The notes under the pieces were generated by a model. The model saw only the letters and a program-made list of their open reading frames with translations, did not search any database and was not told the DNA's origin. From an uncultured Verrucomicrobiota bacterium (lineage in GTDB: Bacteria; Verrucomicrobiota; Kiritimatiellia; RFP12; UBA1067): a DNA stretch of 9,644 nucleotides. The translations under genes and the position numbers were made by a program. This document shows, piece after piece, positions 1 to 5,420 of the stretch. Every line of letters starts with the position of its first letter. Position 1 is the stretch's first letter. The stretch lies in assembly GCA_945487985.1 (NCBI GenBank), contig CALYTX010000031.1:1-9644 (forward strand). The letters are read 5' to 3'.

Positions 1-3
1 CCG

Positions 4-226
4 AGCGAAGCGAGGGGATAGCCCGAAGGGCCGAGCAGGCCGTGAGAGGGGCGACCCGAATGCGGGAGTCCTGCCGGACAAAGAGGTGAGTCGCAATGCA
101 AATGAACCTTCTTCGTAAAGTCTCGTTACTTGAGTTCCGCGCGGCCAGCAGTTCAGAGGCTGTGAAGCCGACGCCGAGCGCCCGAATCGGTTTTGGGCGC
201 GCGGGCGCGCGAAAGCGAAGCGGGGA
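4..226. repeat. Degenerate GC-rich repeat (AGCGAAGCG..GGGGA) and small hairpins
   Basis: The motif AGCGAAGCGAGGGGA at 4-18 recurs as AGCGAAGCGGGGA at 214-226, two bases shorter. Between the copies are small inverted repeats: GCCC-GAA-GGGC at 21-31, CCCG-AATG-CGGG at 55-66, GCGCCC 178-183 with GGGCGC 195-200, and alternating GC runs at 197-211. This directly visible pattern looks like eroded repetitive or low-complexity DNA and not a gene. Whether the motif is dispersed elsewhere in the genome cannot be seen from one window. Confidence 0.4.
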
Positions 227-290
227 GTCGGACGAGGCCGTAGTAGCGATTTTAATTCGTTGAAGAAGTAGTCGTCCATCGCGGCGGTCC

Positions 291-479
291 TCATGCTACG
301 GAATGCAGTCTGGCGATGATAACGCAGAAGCATGCGGCGTTGTGGTGGCTCCAGTGCATCCCAGTCTGCTTGCACCGGCGTGCGACGATAATTCGTGCGG
401 TCGCCTTGAGTTCCTTCGGATAGAGCCGTCTGATTCTGTCGACCACGCAAGGGGTATTTTGAAGAAACTTTTGGGCGAA
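291..479 (-). pseudogene. Possible C-terminal remnant of a DDE-type transposase
   Basis: Read on the - strand, this segment encodes a stretch ending near LYPKELKATARIIVARRC, then KQTGMHWSHHNAACFCVIIA and RLHSVA before a TGA at 293-291. Basic residues followed by 'TGMxWS', a short polar stretch and a hydrophobic helix are reminiscent of the C-terminal tails of several DDE transposase families, where 'RxKxSGMRWS' leads into an 'ALR' helix. There is no catalytic DDE triad. The upstream part of the frame (480-656) is low-complexity and includes half of the palindromic element. Immediately after the stop another frame starts with an ATGA overlap (ATG at 294-292) and contains DDYFFNELKS, which could be the continuation after a frameshift. 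Resemblance is by eye only; it may be chance. Confidence 0.22.
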
Positions 480-549
480 AGTCGGCACGGTTCCGCCTGG
501 CATGTCGCGGCGACGGGTCTTGGAGCCGACTGGCGCACGAGAGCACGTT

Positions 550-635
550 CGCGGGCCCGACGTGATTCCGACCGCCACGGTAAAGGGCGCGCGTGAAGGC
601 GCGCGCGTCGGAATCATGTCGGTGGGGTGCCCGCG
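550..635. repeat. 86-base highly palindromic element (REP/MITE-like or structured RNA)
   Basis: CCGACGTGATTCCGAC at 557-572 pairs with GTCGGAATCATGTCGG at 607-622 over all 16 positions, with a single G-U at 562/617. Immediately outside, CGCGGGC at 550-556 pairs perfectly with GCCCGCG at 629-635; the bases 623-628 form a bulge. Inside, GCGCGCG at 587-593 pairs with CGCGCGC at 600-606 around a six-base loop. The result is a 23-bp two-part stem topped by a 7-bp GC hairpin, with 573-586 unpaired. There is no following T run, so a simple rho-independent terminator is unlikely. Candidates are a REP-like or MITE-like element, an insertion-sequence end pair, or a structured RNA. The pairing is directly seen; the function is unknown. 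Confidence 0.6.
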
Positions 636-702
636 AACTGCGGGTCGGGCGACCAAGTCGGGACAAGACCCGAATCCCGTTGATGTCAGTTAGTGGGTTC
701 AA

Positions 703-751
703 CAATTTACACTCGCACCCCGCGAGTACGCGAGGTGCGAGTGTTCAATTG
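703..751. promoter_or_regulatory. Long inverted repeat upstream of the first gene group
   Basis: ACACTCGCACC (709-719) and GGTGCGAGTGT (734-744) are perfect 11-base inverted repeats. Inside them CGCG 721-724 pairs with CGCG 729-732 around loop AGTA, with a C/A mismatch at 720/733. Outside, CAATT 703-707 pairs with AATTG 747-751, with a small internal loop (708 against 745-746). The whole forms one nearly continuous hairpin of about 20 base pairs. It has no downstream T run, and its right edge runs into a TTGACG -35-like hexamer (749-754). It could therefore be an operator, a transcript-end hairpin for something to the left, or another repeat element. A related but shorter GCACC/GGTGC repeat lies before the transketolase gene. 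Confidence 0.5.
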
Positions 752-777
752 ACGCGGCAAGTTGTTTTATGATAGAC
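749..777 (+). promoter_or_regulatory. Candidate promoter for the pncC-murI gene group
   Basis: TTGACG at 749-754 matches five of six positions of the sigma70 -35 consensus. The AT-rich stretch GTTTTATGATAGACTT follows at 762-777. At 16-17 base spacing the -10 would be GATAGA (771-776) or ATAGAC (772-777), both mediocre. The better hexamer TATGAT (768-773) is only 13 bases from the -35, which is too close. This is the only AT-rich promoter-like region upstream of the first gene, which supports a promoter somewhere here, but the exact elements are uncertain. It would give a leader of roughly 120 bases before the GTG at 906. Confidence 0.3.
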
Positions 778-905
778 TTCAAGGCCGCAACGGGGCTTGA
801 TTTCGTCGTCATGGTGCGTGTGCGCCAGGCAGGCAGAATGCCGTGATTTCGGTTAAAAAGGGCATAGCGGCAAGCTTCCGCGCAAGGTCGTTTTCGGGAG
901 AAACG

Positions 906-1382
906 GTGGATATATTGCAACAGGCGGAACAGTTGGTGGCGCTATTGAGGGCCAAGGCACTAAAATGCGCCACCGCCGAGAGCTGTACTGGCGGCGGGGT
1001 AGGGTATGCCCTCAGCTCGGTTCCAGGGGCGAGCGAGGTGTATCTCGGCGGGGTGGTGGCGTACGACAACTCCGTCAAAGAGCGCGTGCTCGGCGTGCCG
1101 GCGCAAGTCCTGGCTCGGTTCGGGGCGGTCTCGGCCGAAACCGCTGCGGCGATGGCCGAAGGCGTACGCGGTCTTACCGGAGCCGATTTCGCGGTGAGCG
1201 TGACCGGTATCGCTGGGCCCGGCGGCGGCAGCGACACTAAACCGGTCGGGCTGGTTTGGTTCGGCATTGCATCCGCGGCGCTCACGCGCACGGAAAAATG
1301 TATTTTTACGGGCGATCGGCGGCGGGTGCGCGAGCAGGCGATCGTCCATGCGATGGGAATGTTGGGCGTGATGGCGTTGTGA
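906..1382 (+). CDS. pncC: Stand-alone CinA C-terminal domain, nicotinamide-nucleotide amidase (PncC)
   Basis: Predicted to deamidate nicotinamide mononucleotide to nicotinate mononucleotide plus ammonia in the pyridine-nucleotide salvage cycle; cytoplasmic. The 158-residue protein is the single CinA C-terminal domain without the N-terminal MoaB-like/COG1058 part. Family motifs are clear: ATAESCTGGG with the expected nucleophile Ser26, GGVVAYDNSVKERVLGV with Lys58, and TGIAGPGGG at 100-108. The frame is open back to a GTG at 843, which would add 21 residues with no family counterpart. I prefer the GTG at 906 because GGGAG at 896-900 is a well-placed Shine-Dalgarno and the protein then begins where family members do. 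It is the first gene of a + strand group; the next gene starts 33 bases after its stop. The competence-damage name 'cinA' refers to the longer two-domain protein. Identification is strong; activity is inferred from the family. Confidence 0.93.
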   Translation: MDILQQAEQLVALLRAKALKCATAESCTGGGVGYALSSVPGASEVYLGGVVAYDNSVKERVLGVPAQVLARFGAVSAETAAAMAEGVRGLTGADFAVSVTGIAGPGGGSDTKPVGLVWFGIASAALTRTEKCIFTGDRRRVREQAIVHAMGMLGVMAL

Positions 1383-1415
1383 AACCGCCGCCGTGGGCGG
1401 CAGAGGAAGGCGAGT

Positions 1416-2027
1416 ATGGTCAAAGGCTGCGTTTTTGATTTTGGCGGGGTGATGACGACATTGACGATGCCCGACAGGGTTCGTCCCGTAGTGCGCGAAT
1501 TGGGCATACCCTGGAGCGTCCTTGAAGCTGGCTTTGCCCGGTATCGCCGCGAGATGGATGGCGATTTGATGACGATGGACGAGATGTATGCTCGCATTTT
1601 CCGCGACGCGGGTTTTTCTGTGGACGGCGCGGCGATGGCGAGAATCATCGAGGCCGATCAAGCCAGCTATCTTTACCGCAACGAGGAAACGCTCGCTTTC
1701 ATGCGCGAACTTTCGTCCAGAGGGTTCAAGCTGGGCATTCTCACTAACATGTGCACCGATTTCGCGCGCAGGTTTCGCGTCCATTTCGCCGATTTCATCG
1801 CCGAGGCTTCGGCGCTCGTCATCTCTGGCGAGGAGCGTCTCTACAAGCCGCAACGCGCGATTTACGAGGTAATGCAAAAGCGAATTGGGCTCTCGGGCGA
1901 CGAGTTGTGTTTTTTCGACGATGTCGAGGACAACTGCCGTGGCGCGCGCGAATTGGGTTGGCGAGCGATTCGTTTCGTCTCGACCCGCGAGGCGGTGGCT
2001 GAATTCGAGAAGTTGCTTGCATCGTGA
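1416..2027 (+). CDS. HAD-superfamily hydrolase, subfamily IA (YihX-like)
   Basis: A 203-residue haloacid-dehalogenase-type phosphatase; substrate unknown. Motif I is FDFGGV with nucleophile Asp8. The usual second aspartate is replaced by Gly10, as in the 'FDxGxV' branch that includes sugar phosphatase YihX and epoxide-hydrolase N-domain proteins. An alpha-helical cap spans about residues 15-95. Motif II is ILTN with Thr110, motif III is Lys144 in YKPQRAIYE, and motif IV is FFDD with Asp168/Asp169 for magnesium. The length is normal for this group. ATG 1416 has a strong AGAGGAAGG (1402-1410) five bases upstream. Its stop codon overlaps the next gene's GTG start (GTGA), so translation of the two is probably coupled. 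Possible roles include phosphosugar or nucleotide housekeeping, but neighbours do not settle it. The fold assignment is very secure; the specific reaction is not. Confidence 0.9.
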   Translation: MVKGCVFDFGGVMTTLTMPDRVRPVVRELGIPWSVLEAGFARYRREMDGDLMTMDEMYARIFRDAGFSVDGAAMARIIEADQASYLYRNEETLAFMRELSSRGFKLGILTNMCTDFARRFRVHFADFIAEASALVISGEERLYKPQRAIYEVMQKRIGLSGDELCFFDDVEDNCRGARELGWRAIRFVSTREAVAEFEKLLAS

Positions 2028-2656
2028 AAAGCGTGCTGATAACCGGGGGTACTACTCGTCTGGGCGCGGCCATCGCCGACGGACTCAAGGCCGCGGGCTG
2101 GCAAGTGCTGACCAGCTCACATCGCCCCGATGCGGCGGCGGACTTCACTGCCGATTTTTCACAGGCCGGAGCACCCGCCCGGCTTTACGCGGAAGTGATT
2201 CGGCGCTTGGGCGGCAGGCCGCCGGACGCGCTTGTCAACAACGCGGCGCTTTTCGCCGGCTCTGAGGCGGTTTTGCAGGCGGTCGATTTCGACGCGCCGC
2301 GAAAGCTTACAGTGATGATGGCGGCGCGAGAAGGCGGCCGCGGCGCGGTCGTGAATATCATCGATACGCGGGTGCTGCGTCCCGCCAGCGAAGGCGAGGG
2401 CGCGTATGCCGCCGCCAAGCGGCGGTTGCTTGAATTCACGCGCTCGGCGGCGGCGCTTTACGGCGATACCATCAGCGTCAATGCGGTGGCGCCTGGGCCG
2501 GTGATGGCAAGCGAATCGGTGCGCGAGCGCGCTGGCGAGATGATCGCGCCGCGTCCGCGTGCGGAAGAGGTGGCCGCGGCGGTGGCGTTTTTGCTGGCTG
2601 CGCCGTCGGTGACGGGGGCGGTCGTGCCGGTGGACGGAGGCCAGCATTTGCTATGA
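2024..2656 (+). CDS. Short-chain dehydrogenase/reductase resembling pteridine reductase / FolM
   Basis: A 210-residue Rossmann-fold oxidoreductase, probably NADPH-dependent. TGGTTRLG at 7-14 is the dinucleotide loop, with the Arg12 seen in pteridine reductases (PTR1 has TGAAKRLG). NNAA at 72-75, Tyr128 and Lys132 (YAAAK) complete the SDR core. The catalytic serine of classical SDRs is replaced by Asp114 in VNIID, 14 residues before Tyr128. PTR1 and the dihydromonapterin reductase FolM also have Asp there. The C-terminus PVDGGQHLL matches FolM's PLDGGRHLR style. It is about 30 residues shorter than FolM, mainly in the helices around 45-105. The start is GTG at 2024 inside the previous gene's stop; no ATG fits better. 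It overlaps murI by ATGA. Likely role: reduction of a dihydropterin or dihydrofolate-type substrate. A different SDR substrate remains possible. Confidence 0.85.
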   Translation: MKSVLITGGTTRLGAAIADGLKAAGWQVLTSSHRPDAAADFTADFSQAGAPARLYAEVIRRLGGRPPDALVNNAALFAGSEAVLQAVDFDAPRKLTVMMAAREGGRGAVVNIIDTRVLRPASEGEGAYAAAKRRLLEFTRSAAALYGDTISVNAVAPGPVMASESVRERAGEMIAPRPRAEEVAAAVAFLLAAPSVTGAVVPVDGGQHLL

Positions 2657-3354
2657 GCGATTCCCGCCCGGTGGGTTTTTTCGATTCCGGCGTTGGCGGA
2701 ACGAGCATTCTGCAGGCGTTTCGCCGGCTGTGTCCGGAGGAGAAGACGCTCTACCTTGCCGACACGGCCAACTGTCCCTACGGCAACCGTCCGCCGGCGG
2801 AAGTCGTCCGCCTATCGGAGGCGATGGTGCAAAAGCTGCTTGCACGCAATTGCAAAATGATCGTCGTGGCTTGCAACACCGCCACGGCTGCGGCGATTGA
2901 TTATCTGCGCGTAGCCTATCCGGAAATTCCCTTTATTGGCGTGGAGCCGGCGGTCAAGCCCGCAGCGCTGCATTCCCGCACGGGGGTGGTGGCGGTTTTG
3001 GCGACAGCCGGGACGTTTGGCGGACGGTTGTACAATGAAACGAAAGCGCGCTTTGCCAAGGATGTGCGGGTTCTGGCCGTTGTTGCGGACGAGTTTGTTG
3101 TGCTCGTCGAGTCGATTGCCCGCGGCGAAGGTTCGCTCGGCGACGCCCGCTCGTGGTCGATAGTCGAGTCGAAGATACGTCCGCTGGTGGACGCGGGCGC
3201 CGACCATATAGTGTTAGGCTGCACGCATTTTCCGCATTTAAAGCGTCTTATCGCAGCTGTTGCCGGTCCGTCTGTTGCGATTGTCGATCCGTCCGAGGCG
3301 GTCGCCGCGCAGGCTCGGCGCGTGCTGGCCGAGCGCGGGTTGTTGTGCAAATGA
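2653..3354 (+). CDS. murI: Glutamate racemase
   Basis: Interconverts L- and D-glutamate without a cofactor, supplying D-Glu for the peptidoglycan stem peptide; cytoplasmic. The 233-residue protein has all family hallmarks: FDSGVGG at 10-16 with Asp11/Ser12, YLADTANCPYG at 34-44, VACNTATAA with catalytic Cys74, GVEPAVKPA at 97-105, and LGCTHFP with the second catalytic Cys190. It lacks the N-terminal extension that binds the UDP-MurNAc-alanine activator in E. coli MurI. It is shorter than the usual ~260-270 residues. The 'CPGLVPLVE' seen in many homologues is VADEFVVLVE, as in the Bacteroidetes-type variant. ATG 2653 overlaps the SDR stop; GGAGG at 2636-2640 is twelve bases upstream, long for a Shine-Dalgarno, so coupling with the preceding gene probably helps. 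It is the last gene of the first group. Confidence 0.96.
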   Translation: MSDSRPVGFFDSGVGGTSILQAFRRLCPEEKTLYLADTANCPYGNRPPAEVVRLSEAMVQKLLARNCKMIVVACNTATAAAIDYLRVAYPEIPFIGVEPAVKPAALHSRTGVVAVLATAGTFGGRLYNETKARFAKDVRVLAVVADEFVVLVESIARGEGSLGDARSWSIVESKIRPLVDAGADHIVLGCTHFPHLKRLIAAVAGPSVAIVDPSEAVAAQARRVLAERGLLCK

Positions 3355-3395
3355 CGCCTGGCGCGCGCAAGGTCAAAAGCGTCGACCCTGTATCA

Positions 3396-3424
3396 GCACC
3401 AGACTTAGGTGCGAAGAGTGCGAA
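3396..3424. promoter_or_regulatory. Inverted and direct repeats upstream of the tkt -10 box
   Basis: GCACC (3396-3400) and GGTGC (3408-3412) are a perfect inverted repeat with a 7-base spacer. GTGCGAA occurs twice, at 3409-3415 and 3418-3424, as a direct repeat with a 9-base period. They occupy the place where a -35 element and an activator or repressor would sit relative to the -10 box at 3433. No good -35 hexamer is present, so factor-dependent or extended -10 recognition is plausible. AGGTGCGA also occurs in the hairpin upstream of the first gene group (733-740). The regulatory role is inferred. Confidence 0.35.
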
Positions 3425-3429
3425 ATAAA

Positions 3430-3446
3430 TGGTATAATATCTCGAT
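3430..3446 (+). promoter_or_regulatory. Extended -10 promoter giving a leaderless tkt transcript
   Basis: TGGTATAAT at 3430-3438 is a perfect sigma70-type extended -10 element (TGn followed by TATAAT). With the usual spacing, transcription starts near 3445, within about two bases of the tkt ATG at 3447. No Shine-Dalgarno sequence lies between 3427 and 3446. The element is directly seen; the start site and leaderless translation are inferred. Confidence 0.7.
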
Positions 3447-5387
3447 ATGAAATTCACGAACGAACAGCTTAAACTCGCGGCCGACACTATCCGCTGCCTC
3501 TGCGCGGACATGATTGATAAGGCCAAATCCGGCCACCCTGGCGCTCCGCTCGGGATGGCTGATCTTGCCGTTACGCTTTGGCTTAAGCATCTGAATGTTG
3601 ATCCTCAGGATGTCAAATGGCCGGCGCGCGACCGTCTCGTCTTCTCTGGCGGGCACGCCAGCGCGCTTGTCTACGCGCTTTTTCACCTTGCCGGCGTCGG
3701 CGGGCTGACGATGGATGAACTTAAGGCCTTTCGTCAGTTGGGCAGCCGTTGCTGCGGTCATCCCGAGCGCGGAATCATGCCTGGAGTCGAGGTGACCACC
3801 GGTCCGTTGGGGCAGGGCATAGCCATGGGTGTGGGGCTGGCGCTTGCCGCCAAGAAGTCCGCCACCGGCAACAAGACGTGGGTTTTCTGCGGCGATGGCG
3901 ACATGCAGGAGGGCGTCTCGCACGAGGCGGCGAGTTTTGCTGGGGCGATGAAACTCGACGATTTGATTCTCGTTTACGATTCCAACCGCATCACCATCGA
4001 GGGTTCGACCTCTCTGGCGGCGGCTGACGATGTGAAAATGCGCTTCGAGTCGTACGGGTGGAAAGTGTTCGGCTGCAACGGGCACGATTTCGACGCTATC
4101 GACCGCGTCTACAAGCGTGCGCTCAAAGTGGTCGGGTCGCCAGTGCTGATTATCGCCGACACGCACATCGGTCAAGGTGCGCCAACCAAGCACGATTCGG
4201 CAGATTGCCACGGTTCTCCGCTTGGCGAGGCCGAGACGGCGGGGCTCAAGGCGGCGCTTGGTTTCGATCCTGCGCAGAGTTTCTATGTGCCCGATGAAGT
4301 CTACGCGATGTTCGCTGCGCGCGGCAAGCGTTTGCACACTACTGCGAAACGGTATCGCCGCGAGCATCCGCAAGTCGCTTGCGAAATCAAGGCTCCGGAC
4401 TATATGAAGATAGTCGAGGCGCTGCCGAAGTTTGAAACCGGGAAATCGATTGCCACGCGCAGTGCATGCGGCGAAGTTATGAACGCGTTGGCCAAGGTGG
4501 TGCCTGAACTCATCGGCGGCTCGGCCGACCTCGGCCCATCGAACAAAACGGTATTGAAGGGTTTAGGCGACATCGCCCCGGGCGATTTCGCCGGACGCAA
4601 CATTCACTACGGCATTCGCGAACTCGCGATGACGGCGATCGCCAACGGCATTACGGCATTCGGCTCCTGGCGCGGATACGGCGCCACCTTCTTCGTTTTC
4701 AGCGATTATTGCAAACCTGCGCTGCGCCTTGCCGCGTTGATGCATTTGCCGACGATTCTGGTTTTTTCGCACGACAGCTTCTATGTCGGCGAGGACGGGC
4801 CTACCCACGAGCCGGTCGAGCAACTTGCTTCGCTGCGGGTTACGCCGGGGGTCGTTACCTTTCGTCCCGCAGACGCCAACGAGACGGCTTTCGCCTGGGT
4901 TGAGATGCTGCTCAATACGCAGACTCCGAGCTGTATTCTCACTTCGCGCCAGAACCTGCCGGTCCTCGCGGGCGTCCGCCACGAAGGCGTGGCCAAAGGC
5001 GCTTATGTCATCTACGAAAACGGTCCCCAGGGCTCGGAGACGACGCTTTTCATCGCCTCGGGCAGCGAAGTTTCGCTCTGCATCGAGGCCGCCTCGCGGA
5101 TGGCTGCGGAAGGGAAGTCGGTGCGAGTAGTTTCGATGCCGAGCCAGGAGTTGTTTATTGCCCAGAAGCGCGAATACCGCGATTCGGTTCTGCCCGAACT
5201 GATGCGCAAGCGCGTGATCGTCGAGGCCGGTTCGCGTTTCGGATGGGATCGTTTCCGGATGGACTTCCGCACCACCCGGTATATCACGCTCGACCGGTTC
5301 GGCGCCTCCGCGCCTTGCCAGCGTCTGGCCGAGGAGTTCGGCTTTACCGCCGAAAATATCTACAACGTGGCAAAAGCCATAATCTGA
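3447..5387 (+). CDS. tkt: Transketolase
   Basis: Thiamine-diphosphate enzyme moving two-carbon ketol units between sugar phosphates in the non-oxidative pentose phosphate pathway; cytoplasmic. At 646 residues it is full length and single-chain. The N-terminal domain has SGHPGAPLG with His30, GGHAS with His70, CGHPE with His105, GPLGQG at 119-124, and the ThDP/metal motif GDGDMQEG at 149-156 ending at Asn180. CHGSPLG with His255 follows. The pyrimidine domain has the catalytic Glu392 in GIRELAM and SHDSFYVGEDGPTHEPVEQ at 441-459. The C-terminal domain runs from about 510 to the end. The first ATG is right because residues 5-30 align with the family N-terminus; it has no Shine-Dalgarno, unlike most neighbours, matching a leaderless transcript. 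It begins a second transcription unit 92 bases after murI. purB follows after 33 bases. Confidence 0.97.
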   Translation: MKFTNEQLKLAADTIRCLCADMIDKAKSGHPGAPLGMADLAVTLWLKHLNVDPQDVKWPARDRLVFSGGHASALVYALFHLAGVGGLTMDELKAFRQLGSRCCGHPERGIMPGVEVTTGPLGQGIAMGVGLALAAKKSATGNKTWVFCGDGDMQEGVSHEAASFAGAMKLDDLILVYDSNRITIEGSTSLAAADDVKMRFESYGWKVFGCNGHDFDAIDRVYKRALKVVGSPVLIIADTHIGQGAPTKHDSADCHGSPLGEAETAGLKAALGFDPAQSFYVPDEVYAMFAARGKRLHTTAKRYRREHPQVACEIKAPDYMKIVEALPKFETGKSIATRSACGEVMNALAKVVPELIGGSADLGPSNKTVLKGLGDIAPGDFAGRNIHYGIRELAMTAIANGITAFGSWRGYGATFFVFSDYCKPALRLAALMHLPTILVFSHDSFYVGEDGPTHEPVEQLASLRVTPGVVTFRPADANETAFAWVEMLLNTQTPSCILTSRQNLPVLAGVRHEGVAKGAYVIYENGPQGSETTLFIASGSEVSLCIEAASRMAAEGKSVRVVSMPSQELFIAQKREYRDSVLPELMRKRVIVEAGSRFGWDRFRMDFRTTRYITLDRFGASAPCQRLAEEFGFTAENIYNVAKAII

Positions 5388-5399
5388 GGCGCCTGCCTC
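5386..5399 (+). other. Small hairpin at the tkt/purB junction
   Basis: GAGGC (5386-5390), loop GCCT, GCCTC (5395-5399) form a 5-bp stem overlapping the tkt stop codon. It lies just before the purB ribosome binding site (5405-5414). There is no T run, so it is not a typical terminator. It might stabilise or modulate the junction, but a stem this short may be chance. Confidence 0.2.
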
Positions 5400-5420
5400 C
5401 GCCCGGAAAGGAAGTTGAAA

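Larger units (their letters stand above)
1..905. other. Long non-coding / decayed leader region before the first gene
   Basis: About 900 bases without a convincing intact gene. Several open frames exist on both strands, but they are arginine-, proline- and alanine-rich, overlap one another and look like products of high G+C. Contents in order are GC-rich low-complexity sequence with a short repeat (1-250), a possible transposase remnant on the - strand (291-479), an 86-base palindromic element (550-635), smaller stems such as CGGGTC 641-646 with GACCCG 667-672, a long hairpin (703-751), then an AT-richer promoter-like stretch and the leader of the first gene. A - strand frame from ATG at 294 to the left edge has no stop codon, but its translation is composition-driven. 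An 11-residue frame at 811-846 has no Shine-Dalgarno sequence. I recognise no tRNA, tmRNA, RNase P or SRP RNA here. Confidence 0.6.

Noticed and set aside
178..211. GCGCCC/GGGCGC hairpin and alternating GC tract as a terminator or Z-DNA-type element
   Set aside because: Short GC stems are expected by chance in this composition, and no T run follows on either strand.
1..294. A stop-free - strand frame from ATG at 294 to the left edge, overlapping the preceding frame's stop by ATGA
   Set aside because: After DDYFFNELKS its translation is arginine/proline/alanine-rich and tracks the GC-rich repeats. No Shine-Dalgarno or family motif is visible, so I kept it only as a note.
303..596. + strand open frame of 97 residues in the leader region
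   Set aside because: It overlaps antisense frames of equal length, runs into the palindromic element, and shows no recognisable motif or ribosome binding site.
811..846. 11-residue upstream frame as a leader peptide for pncC
   Set aside because: There is no Shine-Dalgarno, no run of regulatory codons and no attenuator-like hairpin with a T run after it.
843..905. Longer start (GTG 843) for the pncC gene
   Set aside because: The extra 21 residues have no family counterpart, and the GTG at 906 has a good GGGAG site.
1416..1445. HAD protein as catalytically dead because the second motif I aspartate is Gly
   Set aside because: The FDxGxV variant is common in active subfamily members such as YihX, and the other motifs are intact.
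3405..4373. 322-codon - strand open frame antisense to tkt
   Set aside because: It is a shadow of the transketolase reading frame; composition and lack of motifs argue against coding.
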